A DNA stretch of 64,000 bases from Bacteroidales bacterium UBA1374 (lineage in GTDB: Bacteria; Bacteroidota; Bacteroidia; Bacteroidales; UBA932), in the NCBI GenBank assembly GCA_002305545.1, contig DBRG01000004.1:97762-161761 (forward strand). The letters run 5' to 3'. Both the position numbers and the translations under genes were made by a program. Positions 35,311-45,395 of the stretch are shown here, piece after piece. Numbering within the stretch: position 1 is the first letter of the stretch; each line of letters starts with the position of its first letter. Below the pieces are notes generated by a model that was given only the letters and a program-made list of their open reading frames with translations, had not been told where the DNA came from and did no database searches.

Positions 35311-35345
35311 ACGACTGCAAAAGTAGAAAAAATTATCTTTGTCGT
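35311..35345. promoter_or_regulatory. Compact divergent promoters of pfkA and dus
   Basis: 35 bases separate two ATGs. The minus strand carries TACTTTTG (complement of 35318-35325), ending 7 bases before the pfkA ATG. The plus strand carries TATCTTTG (35334-35341), ending 4 bases before the dus ATG. Both messages would be leaderless or nearly so. No good -33 boxes are seen. Confidence 0.55.
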
Positions 35346-36320
35346 ATGAAGATCGCGACTATTGACCTGGGGAAAGAACCGTTGCTCCTTGCCCCCATGG
35401 AAGATGTGACAGATGCCTCGTTCCGTTTCATATGCAAGGAATACGGAGCAGACATGATGTATACGGAATTTGTGTCGGCAGACGGCCTTATACGTGATGC
35501 ATACAAAAGCCGGGACAAGTTATTGATATCGGACAGTGAAAGACCAATAGGAATTCAGATCTACGGGCACATTCCGGAGGTGCTCCTCCAGGCAGCCCGC
35601 ATAGCGGAAGAAGTGGCCCCTGATGTGATAGATATCAATTTTGGCTGCCCCAAGCACAAGATCGCCAGGCGGGGGGCAGGCTGCGGCTGGCTGCGCGATC
35701 CCCGGGGAATGGTTGAGATCACAAGGCGCCTGGTTCAGTCTGTACATGTTCCCGTGACGGTCAAGACCCGCCTGGGATGGGACAATGATTCGGTGATCAT
35801 CGGGGACCTTGCCGAGGCTTTGCAGGATGCGGGGATCGCAGCCCTGACCATTCATGGCAGAACCGGCATTCAGATGTACAAGGGAGTGGCCGACTGGGCA
35901 CCCATTGCAGCTGTTAAGGCCAATCCGCGCATTAACATACCCATTATCGGGAACGGGGATATCTGCACACCGCAGCAGGCGCGGGAAGCCTTTGACAGGT
36001 ATGGTGTGGATGGCATTATGATTGGCAGGGCCAGTTTTGGCCATCCCTGGCTGTTCCGCGAGATACGTCATTATTTGCAGACCGGGGAACTGCTTCCGCC
36101 CATGGGTGTGGCAGAGCGCGTGGATCTGGCCAAAAGGCATCTGGCCAGGTCGCTTGAAGTAAAGGGAGAAAGGGTAGGTGTCCTGGAGTTGCGGCGCCAC
36201 CTGAACAGTTACTTCAAAGGACTTCCCGATTTTAAACCCGTCAGGTTGCAACTGGTAACGGAAAACGACCCGCAGGTGTTGTACGGCATTCTTGATACAA
36301 TTGCAGAAAAATGGGGATGA
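35346..36320 (+). CDS. dus: tRNA-dihydrouridine synthase
   Basis: A 324-residue protein from MKIATIDLGKEPLLLAPMEDVTDASFRF. The frame is open 18 codons further upstream, but that covers pfkA and the promoters. The FMN-barrel motifs are clear: DINFGCPKHKIARRGAGCGWLRDP (with the GCP motif near the active-site Cys), VPVTVKTRLGW, ALTIHGRTGIQMYKG and IIGNGDI. The enzyme reduces uridines in tRNA D-loops. It overlaps lpxK by 4 bases (ATGA), so translation is likely coupled. Confidence 0.93.
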   Translation: MKIATIDLGKEPLLLAPMEDVTDASFRFICKEYGADMMYTEFVSADGLIRDAYKSRDKLLISDSERPIGIQIYGHIPEVLLQAARIAEEVAPDVIDINFGCPKHKIARRGAGCGWLRDPRGMVEITRRLVQSVHVPVTVKTRLGWDNDSVIIGDLAEALQDAGIAALTIHGRTGIQMYKGVADWAPIAAVKANPRINIPIIGNGDICTPQQAREAFDRYGVDGIMIGRASFGHPWLFREIRHYLQTGELLPPMGVAERVDLAKRHLARSLEVKGERVGVLELRRHLNSYFKGLPDFKPVRLQLVTENDPQVLYGILDTIAEKWG

Positions 36321-37309
36321 AAACGTCTTTCCTTCAATGGCTTTCGCCTTATGCCCTGGTGCTGGCCCTGAGGCACCTGCTTTATGACCGGGGATTTTTC
36401 AGATCGTATGATTTTGAGGTTCCGGTGATCTGTGTGGGAAATATCACCGTTGGCGGTACAGGAAAAACACCTATGACCGAATATCTTGCAGGCCGCTTGC
36501 TGGAATCGGGCAAAACCCCGATGGTGCTATCCAGGGGTTATGGCCGCAGGACCAGGGGTTTCAGATATGTGGAGCTTGCCGATACCGCCTTTGATTCGGG
36601 TGATGAGCCACTCCAGATCAAAAGACATTTTCCCGGAACGGTAGTGGCCGTGTGTGAAAACCGGGCAAAGGGAATTCGCCGCCTGATTGAAGATTACCCG
36701 CAGGATCCCTGGATAATCCTGGATGATGCCTTCCAGCACAGGCAGGTACGGGCCGGAAAAAACATCCTGATGGCAGATCACAACAGGCCTTTTACCAAAG
36801 ATACCCTGCTTCCTTTTGGCCGGTTACGGGACTTGCCTGCTGCAGCTCGCAGGGCCGACTGCATAGTCTATACACGTTGTCCCGAATCCATGGCCGATTG
36901 CGAAAAAACCGGTGAACGGCACGCAGGTATGCCTGTTTTTTACACCTTTATGTCCTATGGCTCATTCCTTCCCTTGCACGATCCCGCTGTCATGCCCCGT
37001 ACGGGTGCCCCTGTCCTGCTGGTTACCGGAATAGCCAATGCCCGGCCGCTTAAAGAGCATTTACAGAAGCACTATCTTGTGGCATGCCACATTGAATTTC
37101 CTGATCACCACCGTTTTACCGGAAAAGACATTGCCCGGATGCGTGAATTGCTGGACAAAAATCCTTCCTGGCAATTGATCACAACAGCCAAGGATGCTGT
37201 CCGTCTGAAGGGGAGCGGCATTCCGGGATGGATTATTCCTGTGCGGATTTGCTTTTTTTCCCGTGAAAGCGAAGACGCTTTCTTTCACCTGGTGACAGGT
37301 TTACAGTAA
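36317..37309 (+). CDS. lpxK: Tetraacyldisaccharide 4'-kinase
   Basis: A 330-residue protein. I prefer the ATG at 36317, in an ATGA overlap with the stop of dus; an ATG at 36311 would add two residues. A membrane-touching N-terminal helix leads to the Walker A motif GGTGKT (about residues 46-51 in VGNITVGGTGKTPMTEYL). The motifs SRGYGRRTRGF, DDAFQHR and FPDHHRF are family hallmarks. It phosphorylates the lipid A precursor at the inner membrane. Its last 77 bases overlap the 3' end of the convergent GH95 gene. Confidence 0.95.
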   Translation: MKTSFLQWLSPYALVLALRHLLYDRGFFRSYDFEVPVICVGNITVGGTGKTPMTEYLAGRLLESGKTPMVLSRGYGRRTRGFRYVELADTAFDSGDEPLQIKRHFPGTVVAVCENRAKGIRRLIEDYPQDPWIILDDAFQHRQVRAGKNILMADHNRPFTKDTLLPFGRLRDLPAAARRADCIVYTRCPESMADCEKTGERHAGMPVFYTFMSYGSFLPLHDPAVMPRTGAPVLLVTGIANARPLKEHLQKHYLVACHIEFPDHHRFTGKDIARMRELLDKNPSWQLITTAKDAVRLKGSGIPGWIIPVRICFFSRESEDAFFHLVTGLQ

Positions 37310-39557
37310 ATTGCCGGTCATTTGCCTTCACCAGGTAAGTCCCGCCCCGCGGTGATTCGAGGATCACTTTTTTCACCTTTCCGTTTTTCCACCAGCATGA
37401 TACCAGGGCATTTCCCTGTACTTTCATACCCCGGAAAAAACCTCCGGACCAGACCCCGGGCAATGCAGGCAAAAGGGTAATGGTCCCATCGTGGCTTTGT
37501 AACAGCATTTCTGTTATTCCCGAGGCTCCGCCAAAATTTCCGTCTATCTGAAAGGGTGGATGGGCACAGAAAAGATTGGGGTAGGTACTTTCAGGAGCCA
37601 GCAGGTTCCTGAGCAGGCGATGGGCCCGGTTTCCGTCACCAAGGCGTGCCCAGAAATTGATTTTCCAGGCCCGCGACCAGCCCGTTCCCCCGTCCCCTCT
37701 GCGCTCCAGGGTTACTTTGCAGGCATTGGCAAGGTCCGGCGTACCGGCAGGGGTGATTTGGTTTCCGGGATGCAGCCCGTACAGGTGGGATACGTGGCGG
37801 TGCTGCGGTTCGGTTTCACGGTAATCTTCAAGCCATTCCTGCAGGTATCCGTCCGGGCTGATCTTATGAGGGGGCAGGTCTTCCACGGCTTTCCTGAGCC
37901 TTTCCCTGAATTCCCTGTCAAGATCCAGCGCTTCCGAAGCTTTGATGGTATTGGTGTACAGTTCCCTTACCAGCTGGTTGTCCATGGTGGAGCCAATGCA
38001 AACGCTTGCCTTTGTGATCCCGTCGGGCATGAAAAATTCATTTTCGGGCGAGGTGGTAGGGGCTGTGACCAGCCAACCGTGGGAAGGTTCGCGGATCATT
38101 GAAGATAGAAAAAAATCGCAGGCCCCTTTCATCACAGGATAGACCTCCTGCAGGTATTCTTTGTCCGGATTGTACAGGTAATGTGTCCACAGGTGCTGGC
38201 ATAACCAGGCCCCTCCGGTATTTGTTGCTCCCCAGGAAGGATGTTCCCCCGGGGCGGTGAAATGCCAGGGATTGCAGATCACATGGGCTGTCCAGCCATC
38301 GGCCCCATAAAAAGACTTTGCGGTGGTCTGACCCGAAGGAACCAGGGCCTTGGTAAAGGCTATCAGCGGGTGGTGCAACTCGGCAAGGTTCCCCGGCTCG
38401 GCCAGCCAGTGGTTCATTTGCAGGTTGATGTTCAGGTGGTAATCCCCGTTCCATGGAGTCTGGATGGAATTGGCCCAGAGGCCCTGCAGGTTAGGGGGGA
38501 GCTGTCCCGGCCGGGTAGAAGAGATGAGCAGGTAACGGCCGTATTGGTAATAGAGGGCGTCCAGGCCCGGATCGGGATTGTTCTGATAGGCGGCCAACCT
38601 CAAATCTGTGGGCAGGGCGGTGGTGTTTTTCTGTGGTCCCAGTTGCAGGCTAACGCGTTTAAAAAGAGACTGGTAAGCTCGTATATGGTCTTTACGTATA
38701 TGCTTGTATTTTATAGCCAGGGCTTTTTCCAGCAGGGTGTCGCAATGTGTCTCCGGATCGGGATGAAAATAACTGGTGGCCGCAGACAGGATCAGGGTGG
38801 CGTTACGCACGTCATCCAGAACAATACTGTCTCCTTCATAAAGTACGCGCCCCCCTGAATGGTTCACGCCCACTTTGACCAGGAAACGCATGCCATCTTG
38901 GCCATCCACCCCGCTGTTCATGGTGCCCCGCATGACCAGGCGGTCATTTTCCACGGCGGTGGCAAACCGTTCGGGACGGTCCAGGCGGATGACAGTATGG
39001 GATTTTCTCCCGGGTTTAAGGCGAATCACACCCACATCATGAGCAAAAGAAGTGAAATATTCCCGCTTGTGTCCTTTATACCCGGTGCGGGCAACGGCTT
39101 TTTCCAGGTCCAGGTTCCTGCGGTAATTCTTCTCCGGTCTGCTTTGATCATGGAATTCCAGCCGGAGGTTGCCCAGCACCTGGTAACAGCCAAAAGGTAC
39201 ACCCGCTCCCCCTCCGTGACCGGATCCGGCCCCGCCGCATATAAATGTATCATACATCAGTTCCTGTGCCAGGTGGTTTTTCCCGTCCAGGAGCAATTCA
39301 CGAATGCGTGGCAGGGATTCAAGTGCAGCCGGATTGGTTGCGTCCTGCTCCGAACCGGACCACAAAGTGATTTCGTTAAGCACAATGGTTTCCTGCAGGG
39401 GATTGCCGTCAGGCATCATACCCAGGCGCCCGTTGCCCAAGGGCAGGGTGGCTTCCCAGATCCCGGCCGGACTGTCATACCACAATTGCAGGTTGGATTC
39501 ACTATTGCATCCTGTTAGAATCAGCAGCCATAAAAGCAGCGAAGCTTTATTCTTCAT
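37233..39557 (-). CDS. Glycoside hydrolase family 95 lipoprotein, alpha-L-fucosidase-like
   Basis: A 774-residue protein from the ATG at 39557 (MKNKASLLLWLLILTGCNS, lipobox LTGC). The N-terminal beta-sandwich has LWYDSPAGIWEATLPLGNGRLGMM, the hallmark start of GH95. The (alpha/alpha)6 barrel has the Asn pair in YHLNINLQMNHWLAE, a candidate acid Glu505 in TTSPENEFF and FQIDGNFGGASGITEMLLQ. Family members remove alpha-1,2-fucose, some alpha-galactose. The ATG overlaps the stop region of the GH2 gene, so they are translationally coupled. The lipid anchor suggests a periplasmic or surface site. Confidence 0.9.
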   Translation of the reverse strand: MKNKASLLLWLLILTGCNSESNLQLWYDSPAGIWEATLPLGNGRLGMMPDGNPLQETIVLNEITLWSGSEQDATNPAALESLPRIRELLLDGKNHLAQELMYDTFICGGAGSGHGGGAGVPFGCYQVLGNLRLEFHDQSRPEKNYRRNLDLEKAVARTGYKGHKREYFTSFAHDVGVIRLKPGRKSHTVIRLDRPERFATAVENDRLVMRGTMNSGVDGQDGMRFLVKVGVNHSGGRVLYEGDSIVLDDVRNATLILSAATSYFHPDPETHCDTLLEKALAIKYKHIRKDHIRAYQSLFKRVSLQLGPQKNTTALPTDLRLAAYQNNPDPGLDALYYQYGRYLLISSTRPGQLPPNLQGLWANSIQTPWNGDYHLNINLQMNHWLAEPGNLAELHHPLIAFTKALVPSGQTTAKSFYGADGWTAHVICNPWHFTAPGEHPSWGATNTGGAWLCQHLWTHYLYNPDKEYLQEVYPVMKGACDFFLSSMIREPSHGWLVTAPTTSPENEFFMPDGITKASVCIGSTMDNQLVRELYTNTIKASEALDLDREFRERLRKAVEDLPPHKISPDGYLQEWLEDYRETEPQHRHVSHLYGLHPGNQITPAGTPDLANACKVTLERRGDGGTGWSRAWKINFWARLGDGNRAHRLLRNLLAPESTYPNLFCAHPPFQIDGNFGGASGITEMLLQSHDGTITLLPALPGVWSGGFFRGMKVQGNALVSCWWKNGKVKKVILESPRGGTYLVKANDRQFTVNLSPGERKRLRFHGKKSKSAQE

Positions 39558-42500
39558 AATTGAACCCCGATAATACAACACAAGGTCTTTCACCCCTTGT
39601 GTCCTGGTTTTTCAAAGTCATGGTTATGGTCTTGGCCTCACCGGGCATCAGTGAAACGTAATTGTCGCTGAAGAACACGGGAAGGATCCTTTCCCCGCTC
39701 TTGTTCCCGATCACCTTCAGGCGTACCATCAGGCAGGGGACCTCCGATTCGTTCACAAGGGTGGTGGTCAATTTCCACTGGTCACCTTCTTTTTGACTTT
39801 TTGTTTTAGTGCTCAGACTCACTTTGGGAAGGTTTTTTAGGGCTTGCAGGTTACCTTCTTCCAGTCCCCTCCAGTAAAAATTTTCTGATAGGATGCGGTC
39901 ATTCTGAGACAATGTAAGCTTGATGAAATATACATCGCTCAGGGTTCCGGGGAATTCCAGGCGGAAACATTTTATGGTGCTGTCCTCATTGCTGTTCACC
40001 AGGGTGTCTTTTTCCCATTGAACCGAACCGTCGGTATTAATGATTTGTGCATGCGCCCGGAGTCCTTCACAGGAACCGGCATGCAGGTTGACCACTTCTA
40101 TGTCATGAAATACTGGATTCCATTGAATATGAAGTGGTTCCGAGGCTTTTTTACAGCCAAAGTAGGCTGCAGTCGGGTCGAAGAAATAATCGTAAGTCTG
40201 CCATACCATGGAAGGCCATGCCGGATGACTCATCCACAATAACATCCCGCGCCTGAATTCACTTCTTCCCTCAAAGATGCCCCGGTATCCGTCGTAATTG
40301 ATCCACTGGGCGTATTGGCTGAACTGTTCTGCATTTTCTGCAGGACCAAATGCTTTTTCCACAATCTCCAGGAAAGATGCGGCTCCCTGGGCGCCTTCCA
40401 GGCAAAAATCGTGCAGTCCCCACATATCGTTGTGCGGCCACAGATGTTCCTCCGGGATAGTCTGCAGGATGCTTTCGTAATTCATCACATTGGGCATTCC
40501 CCGCTCACTGTGCATCCGGTCTTTTCCGTACAGCAGGAAATAATCCCTTACCGGAAGCGCCCGATAGGGACCTCCCCCGCTGACCACTCCTGCTGAGGAG
40601 TGTGATATGTAATGGATCCCCGGATGAAGTTGCGGGATCATTTCGCGCAGGGCATCATCCAGTTCTTTGGGCGGATATCCCTCGTTCCGGCCCACATATA
40701 TGGCAATGCAGGGATGGTTGCGGATGCGGCGAACCATATCGTTGGCATTCTGCATGAACATTCTTGTGCTGACAGGGTCTGGCCCGTCCCAGGGGTTGGC
40801 CAGCCAGAAATCCTGCCAGACCATGATGCCGTGCCGGTCGCAGGCCTCATAGAACTCATCGTCTCCTGTCTGTCCCACCCAGTTGCGGATCATGGTGAAA
40901 TTCATATCGGCATGGTACGCAACGGCAATATCGTATTCCCTGCCCCTGTAGTTGAGGTTTGATTCAGAAAATCCCCAGTTGCCTCCCCGTCCTATAAAAC
41001 GGCGTCCGTTTATGTAAAGGGAAAGGATCCCGTTGTTTTCATCAAAACCGACCTGACGGACACCGGATAGGAATGTCAGGCTGTCAGATACCATGTCCCG
41101 GATTTTGTAAGTCATATTGACAGGGTACAGGTTGGGGGCTCCGTAACCTTTAGGCCACCATAATTTGGGATTTTCCAGGCTGATCTCTGTTGAAACGGTA
41201 CGGGTCTCTCCCGGCTCCAGGCCCACTTCCAGATTGAAAGGAACGTGCCCGTATGAACCTTCCAGGGTTCCCAGGAGAAACTCGTCCTTATGGTTTTTAA
41301 GGGTGGCCTCTATGCGGATTGTAGCCTGTGTGGTATCCGGCAGGGAGATGAATGTTTGCACAAAGGGGTCCTCGATGGTTACAGATCCTGTGGTTGTTAA
41401 GAATACATCATTCCAGATACCCATATTCCTTCCCCGGATGGTCGGGATCCAGTCCCAGCCGATGGAAGCATGGAACGTGGGATTATCAGCACCCAGGATA
41501 CCTCCGTTCTGGTCCGGGCTCTGTGCGTTCTGTTCTTTTACAGCCCCAAAGTTCCTGTTGTCAATTATGACTACAGCCAGCACGTTGGATGCTCCGGGAA
41601 TGATTTCTTTTGTGACATTGAATTTTGCCCGTGTAAAGGCACCGCTTATTCTTCCAATGCGTACCCCGTTCAGGTATACAACAGCTACCCAGTTGATCCC
41701 GTCAAAATGCAGGAAAAGCTCTTCCTTGTTGAAATCCTGAGGAACAAAAAACTCTGTCCGGTACCAAAAATCGGAACGGAAAAAAGACTCGGAGATCTGC
41801 AGCTGGTTGTCACCAAAGTTAGGATCAGGCAGCGCCCCCATGTTCAGGTAGCTTGAAAGCACTGTCCCCGGCACGGTGGCTATGGGCCAAGTCTCCGTTC
41901 CCTTGTAATCTTTTCTTGATATGATGTACCCTTTTTCCGGAACAAGGGTGGAGCGCTGCAACCTCCAGTCACCTCCATTGAGGGTGATACGGTTTGTTGT
42001 AGGCAGTTCCCTGGGTTTGGGCACGGCCCTCAAGGCTCCTGTTCCGTAAGCTTCCAGTTCACTCAGGATGTAACGTTTACCATTGGCAGACGCTTCCATG
42101 TTCACTTTCAGGTACCTGCCCCTGGTTGAAGGATCCAGGGTGATGATATCCACAGGATTATCTGTGCCCGGCAACTGAGCCACAACATTCCAGTTTACGG
42201 CATCATCGGATACCTCAATTGTCCCCTCAACGGCTTTATTGATCCAATGCAGGGCTACACTGTCTATGGTGGAAATAGCTCCAAAATCCACCATCAACCA
42301 TTCCTGGCCGGTTCCGGCGCTCATCCAGGCGCTTTTAAAGTCAATAGACGGTGTTATTGTCAACAGATCATTTTTCCTATAAAAATTCCAGTCCGACAAG
42401 GCCCATTGGCCGGCTCCCGGCACATGGAAAGCTACTTTATAGAACCGGTATTGCACCGGTTCCTTGAAATTATAAGATTGCTTTATGATGCGCTCCGGTT

Positions 42501-43137
42501 CGGGCGGCGCAAAAGAAAAAGTAAAGGAGGGTTGAGGACCTGCGGGGACAGGCAGTTTGGGCATGTTGGCCCATTGGGCATAGGGATTGGGCTTCTCCGT
42601 TCCGGGGAAACCCCGTCCCTGTTCTTTTTTTATCAGCTCCCATTGTTCCCCGTCCATTGAAGCATAAAAGGTCACCTGGTAATTGGAAGCCATTGTGGGA
42701 TCGTACGTCAGGGAGCCAATCAGTTCCATAGATGTAACAACCGGTACACGCCCGGATAGTTCCAGCTGAATGTACACATCTTCTCCCGTCATCCTGTATT
42801 TGGAATCCGGCTTGCCGTCAAAGAACCACTCCTTTTCCCGCTTTTCCAGATCACCCAGGTGATTGCTCACGTTGATCAGGGAAGGTATGGAATCCGATGA
42901 TATACCGTCGGTGACAAGCTGTCCCGTAAGGTTATAGTCGTAGCTTGAGGAATGGAATGTAATGCGGTTAAGGGCTATGTTCCTGTGGTTTTCAGCATCA
43001 ACGATCAGAACGGGAGCAAAATCCTGAGCCGGATCGCCCGGATAATTGCCGGGTCTTTTTGTAAAGGTTGTATCTGAGTCACATCCGGCCATAACAAGAA
43101 CCACTAAACCCAAAAGGGAGGAAATGCATTTCTTCAT
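39547..43137 (-). CDS. Large glycoside hydrolase family 2 lipoprotein with F5/8-type carbohydrate-binding region
   Basis: A 1196-residue protein. Start at 43137 gives MKKCISSLLGLVVLVMAGCDSD. The first 350 residues hold two discoidin-like (F5/8 type C) regions (ALHWINKAVEGTIEVSDDAVNWNVVAQL, GRYLKVNMEASANGKRYILSELEAYG). The GH2 core follows: sandwich domain with FWYRTEFFVPQDFNKEELFLHFDGINWVAVVYLNGVRIGR, then the barrel with acid/base Glu819 (YVGRNEGYPP) and nucleophile Glu878 (HSERGMPNVMNYE). The SERG-type nucleophile and layout recall exo-beta-glucosaminidase or beta-mannosidase members. The true sugar is uncertain. It is the first gene of an operon with GH95. Confidence 0.88.
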   Translation of the reverse strand: MKKCISSLLGLVVLVMAGCDSDTTFTKRPGNYPGDPAQDFAPVLIVDAENHRNIALNRITFHSSSYDYNLTGQLVTDGISSDSIPSLINVSNHLGDLEKREKEWFFDGKPDSKYRMTGEDVYIQLELSGRVPVVTSMELIGSLTYDPTMASNYQVTFYASMDGEQWELIKKEQGRGFPGTEKPNPYAQWANMPKLPVPAGPQPSFTFSFAPPEPERIIKQSYNFKEPVQYRFYKVAFHVPGAGQWALSDWNFYRKNDLLTITPSIDFKSAWMSAGTGQEWLMVDFGAISTIDSVALHWINKAVEGTIEVSDDAVNWNVVAQLPGTDNPVDIITLDPSTRGRYLKVNMEASANGKRYILSELEAYGTGALRAVPKPRELPTTNRITLNGGDWRLQRSTLVPEKGYIISRKDYKGTETWPIATVPGTVLSSYLNMGALPDPNFGDNQLQISESFFRSDFWYRTEFFVPQDFNKEELFLHFDGINWVAVVYLNGVRIGRISGAFTRAKFNVTKEIIPGASNVLAVVIIDNRNFGAVKEQNAQSPDQNGGILGADNPTFHASIGWDWIPTIRGRNMGIWNDVFLTTTGSVTIEDPFVQTFISLPDTTQATIRIEATLKNHKDEFLLGTLEGSYGHVPFNLEVGLEPGETRTVSTEISLENPKLWWPKGYGAPNLYPVNMTYKIRDMVSDSLTFLSGVRQVGFDENNGILSLYINGRRFIGRGGNWGFSESNLNYRGREYDIAVAYHADMNFTMIRNWVGQTGDDEFYEACDRHGIMVWQDFWLANPWDGPDPVSTRMFMQNANDMVRRIRNHPCIAIYVGRNEGYPPKELDDALREMIPQLHPGIHYISHSSAGVVSGGGPYRALPVRDYFLLYGKDRMHSERGMPNVMNYESILQTIPEEHLWPHNDMWGLHDFCLEGAQGAASFLEIVEKAFGPAENAEQFSQYAQWINYDGYRGIFEGRSEFRRGMLLWMSHPAWPSMVWQTYDYFFDPTAAYFGCKKASEPLHIQWNPVFHDIEVVNLHAGSCEGLRAHAQIINTDGSVQWEKDTLVNSNEDSTIKCFRLEFPGTLSDVYFIKLTLSQNDRILSENFYWRGLEEGNLQALKNLPKVSLSTKTKSQKEGDQWKLTTTLVNESEVPCLMVRLKVIGNKSGERILPVFFSDNYVSLMPGEAKTITMTLKNQDTRGERPCVVLSGFNYEE

Positions 43138-43226
43138 GATTAATGAAAACATTAATGAATATTCACGTAAAGTTATTTAAAAATGAAGAAAGACAAAATT
43201 CTTATCTTAGAGGAAATATTCATACT

Positions 43227-45377
43227 ATGAGAAAGGCACTTCTTCTGGCAGCCACCGCCATGGCCGGCGCTGTTGTTTTTACCTGTTCCTGCAGCACATC
43301 CTTCACGCAATATGTCAACCCAATGATCGGCAGCGGCGGGCACGGCCACGTGTTTGTGGGTGCCAGTGTACCATTTGGCATGGTGCAGGCCGGTCCCGTG
43401 CAGTACAACACGGGATGGGACTGGTGTTCCGGTTACCACCATTCAGATTCCACCATCATTGGCTTTGCACAGTTGCATCTGAGCGGAACGGGCATAGGGG
43501 ACCTTGGGGACATATCCCTGATGCCTGTGGCAGGGGAGGTGGAAACAACCCGCAAAGGGCTTGTTTCCAAATTTTCCCATGACAGGGAAACAGTCCGCCC
43601 GGGGTATTATTCCGTGGTGCTTGATGGGAGCGGTATCCTGGCCGAGATGACTTCAACCCCCAGGGTAGCCTTTCACCGCTATACCTATCCTGACAGCGCC
43701 CCGCGCAAAGGTGTGGTAATAGACCTGGAACACGGCATTGGCTGGGACAGTCCTGTGGAAGGACACCTGGAATGGGATGGGGACCGTGTGGTAAAGGGAT
43801 ACAGAATATCAACAGGCTGGGCGCGTCACCAGGAAATCTTTTTCCAGGCAGAGTTTTCTGTGCCGGTTCTGGACGTGGAACTCTTTGACGGTGTGGAACC
43901 TTCCGGCGGAAACAGCCTTACATCACGAAAACCGTATGCCAGGGTATGGCTTGATGTGCCCCCCAAAGGCCAGGTATTGGTAAAAGTGGCACTGTCACCC
44001 GTGTCGATGGAAAAAGCAGCAAAAAATCTGGAACATGAACTACCCGGGTGGCATTTTAACACTGTGGTAAAAACAGCCGATAAAGCCTGGAACCGGGAAT
44101 TGTCAAAAATTGATTACCGAACAGGCAATCCGGAGGGAAAAATGATATTTTATACTGCCCTGTATCACACCATGGTGGCCCCATCCTTGTTCTGTGATAC
44201 TGATCTGCCGGACGGCTTTACAAAATATACCACGTTCTCGCTCTGGGACACCTACCGGGCGGCCCATCCGCTGGCCACGATCATTCACCCTGAGAAAATG
44301 GAGGATTACCTGCAGACCATGCTGGATATATATCAAAAGCAGGGAAAGTTGCCGGTCTGGCACCTGGTGGACAACGAAACGGATTGCATGGTGGGAAATC
44401 CCGGGATTCCGGTCCTGGCGGACATGGTATTGAAAGGATACGCGAAGGACCCCCTGCAGGCCCTTGAAGCCATAAAACAATCTGCCACAAGGAATGAACG
44501 CGGCATGGACCTCTACCGTGAATACGGTTACATTCCCTATGACATGGATCCGGGGCACGAAACGGTGGCGAAAACCCTGGAATATGCTTTGGCTGACTGG
44601 TGCGTGGCGCAGGTGGCAGGGATGGCCGCAGACACGGTGGCAGAAAAAGAGTTTACCCGACGCAGCAAAGCCTACGAATTTCTGTTCGATCAGTCCACCG
44701 GATTCATGAGGGCCCGTTCGGCAGCCGGGCATTTACGGGAGCCCTTTTCGCCTTTCCGGTCTTCACACCGGGAAGATGATTATACCGAGGGCAACGCCTG
44801 GCAATACACCTGGCTGGTGCCTCACGATATTCCAGGCCTCATAGCGCTTTTTGGAGGCCCGGAAGCGTTTGTGAATAAACTCGATTCGCTGTTCCTGGCC
44901 GAAGGTGACCTGGGAGAAGAAGCATCTCCCGATATCTCGGGCCTTATAGGACAGTATGCACACGGTAATGAACCGGGGCACCACATTGCCTATATGTATG
45001 CTTATGCAGGGCAACCTGAAAAGACGGCTGCCCGTGTCCGGCAGATCCTGACAACCATGTACCACAATGCACCGGACGGTCTTTGCGGCAACGAAGATGC
45101 AGGACAAATGTCGGCCTGGTACATCCTCTCGGCCCTGGGATTTTACCAGGCGGAACCGGCCGGTGGCCGCTATGTGTTCGGCTCTCCCCTTATGGATAAA
45201 GCGGTTATACAGGTAGGGGACGGAAAAACGTTTACTATAGTGGCCCATGACAACGGTCCGGAAAATTACTTAATCAAAAGCATCCGCCTGAACGGCCGCC
45301 CCTACGACAAATTCTATATAGACTACAAAGACATTATGGCCGGCGGCCTCCTGGAATTCGAGATGAAAACTCCCTGA
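43227..45377 (+). CDS. Glycoside hydrolase family 92 lipoprotein, alpha-mannosidase-like
   Basis: A 716-residue protein starting MRKALLLAATAMAGAVVFTCSCS (lipoprotein signal); in-frame codons to 43143 lie upstream but give no signal peptide. GH92 hallmarks are VNPMIGSGGHGHVFVGASVPFGMVQ, GYHHSDSTIIGFAQLHLSGTG, FSLWDTYRAAHPL, EGNAWQYTWLVPHD, GNEPGHHIAYMYAYAG and GLCGNEDAGQMSAWYILSALGFY. GH92 enzymes are calcium-dependent exo-alpha-mannosidases that trim N-glycans or mannans. It starts 89 bases from the divergent GH2 gene, which supports shared use on one glycan. Confidence 0.94.
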   Translation: MRKALLLAATAMAGAVVFTCSCSTSFTQYVNPMIGSGGHGHVFVGASVPFGMVQAGPVQYNTGWDWCSGYHHSDSTIIGFAQLHLSGTGIGDLGDISLMPVAGEVETTRKGLVSKFSHDRETVRPGYYSVVLDGSGILAEMTSTPRVAFHRYTYPDSAPRKGVVIDLEHGIGWDSPVEGHLEWDGDRVVKGYRISTGWARHQEIFFQAEFSVPVLDVELFDGVEPSGGNSLTSRKPYARVWLDVPPKGQVLVKVALSPVSMEKAAKNLEHELPGWHFNTVVKTADKAWNRELSKIDYRTGNPEGKMIFYTALYHTMVAPSLFCDTDLPDGFTKYTTFSLWDTYRAAHPLATIIHPEKMEDYLQTMLDIYQKQGKLPVWHLVDNETDCMVGNPGIPVLADMVLKGYAKDPLQALEAIKQSATRNERGMDLYREYGYIPYDMDPGHETVAKTLEYALADWCVAQVAGMAADTVAEKEFTRRSKAYEFLFDQSTGFMRARSAAGHLREPFSPFRSSHREDDYTEGNAWQYTWLVPHDIPGLIALFGGPEAFVNKLDSLFLAEGDLGEEASPDISGLIGQYAHGNEPGHHIAYMYAYAGQPEKTAARVRQILTTMYHNAPDGLCGNEDAGQMSAWYILSALGFYQAEPAGGRYVFGSPLMDKAVIQVGDGKTFTIVAHDNGPENYLIKSIRLNGRPYDKFYIDYKDIMAGGLLEFEMKTP

Positions 45378-45395
45378 GGAGATTAAAAAACCCAC

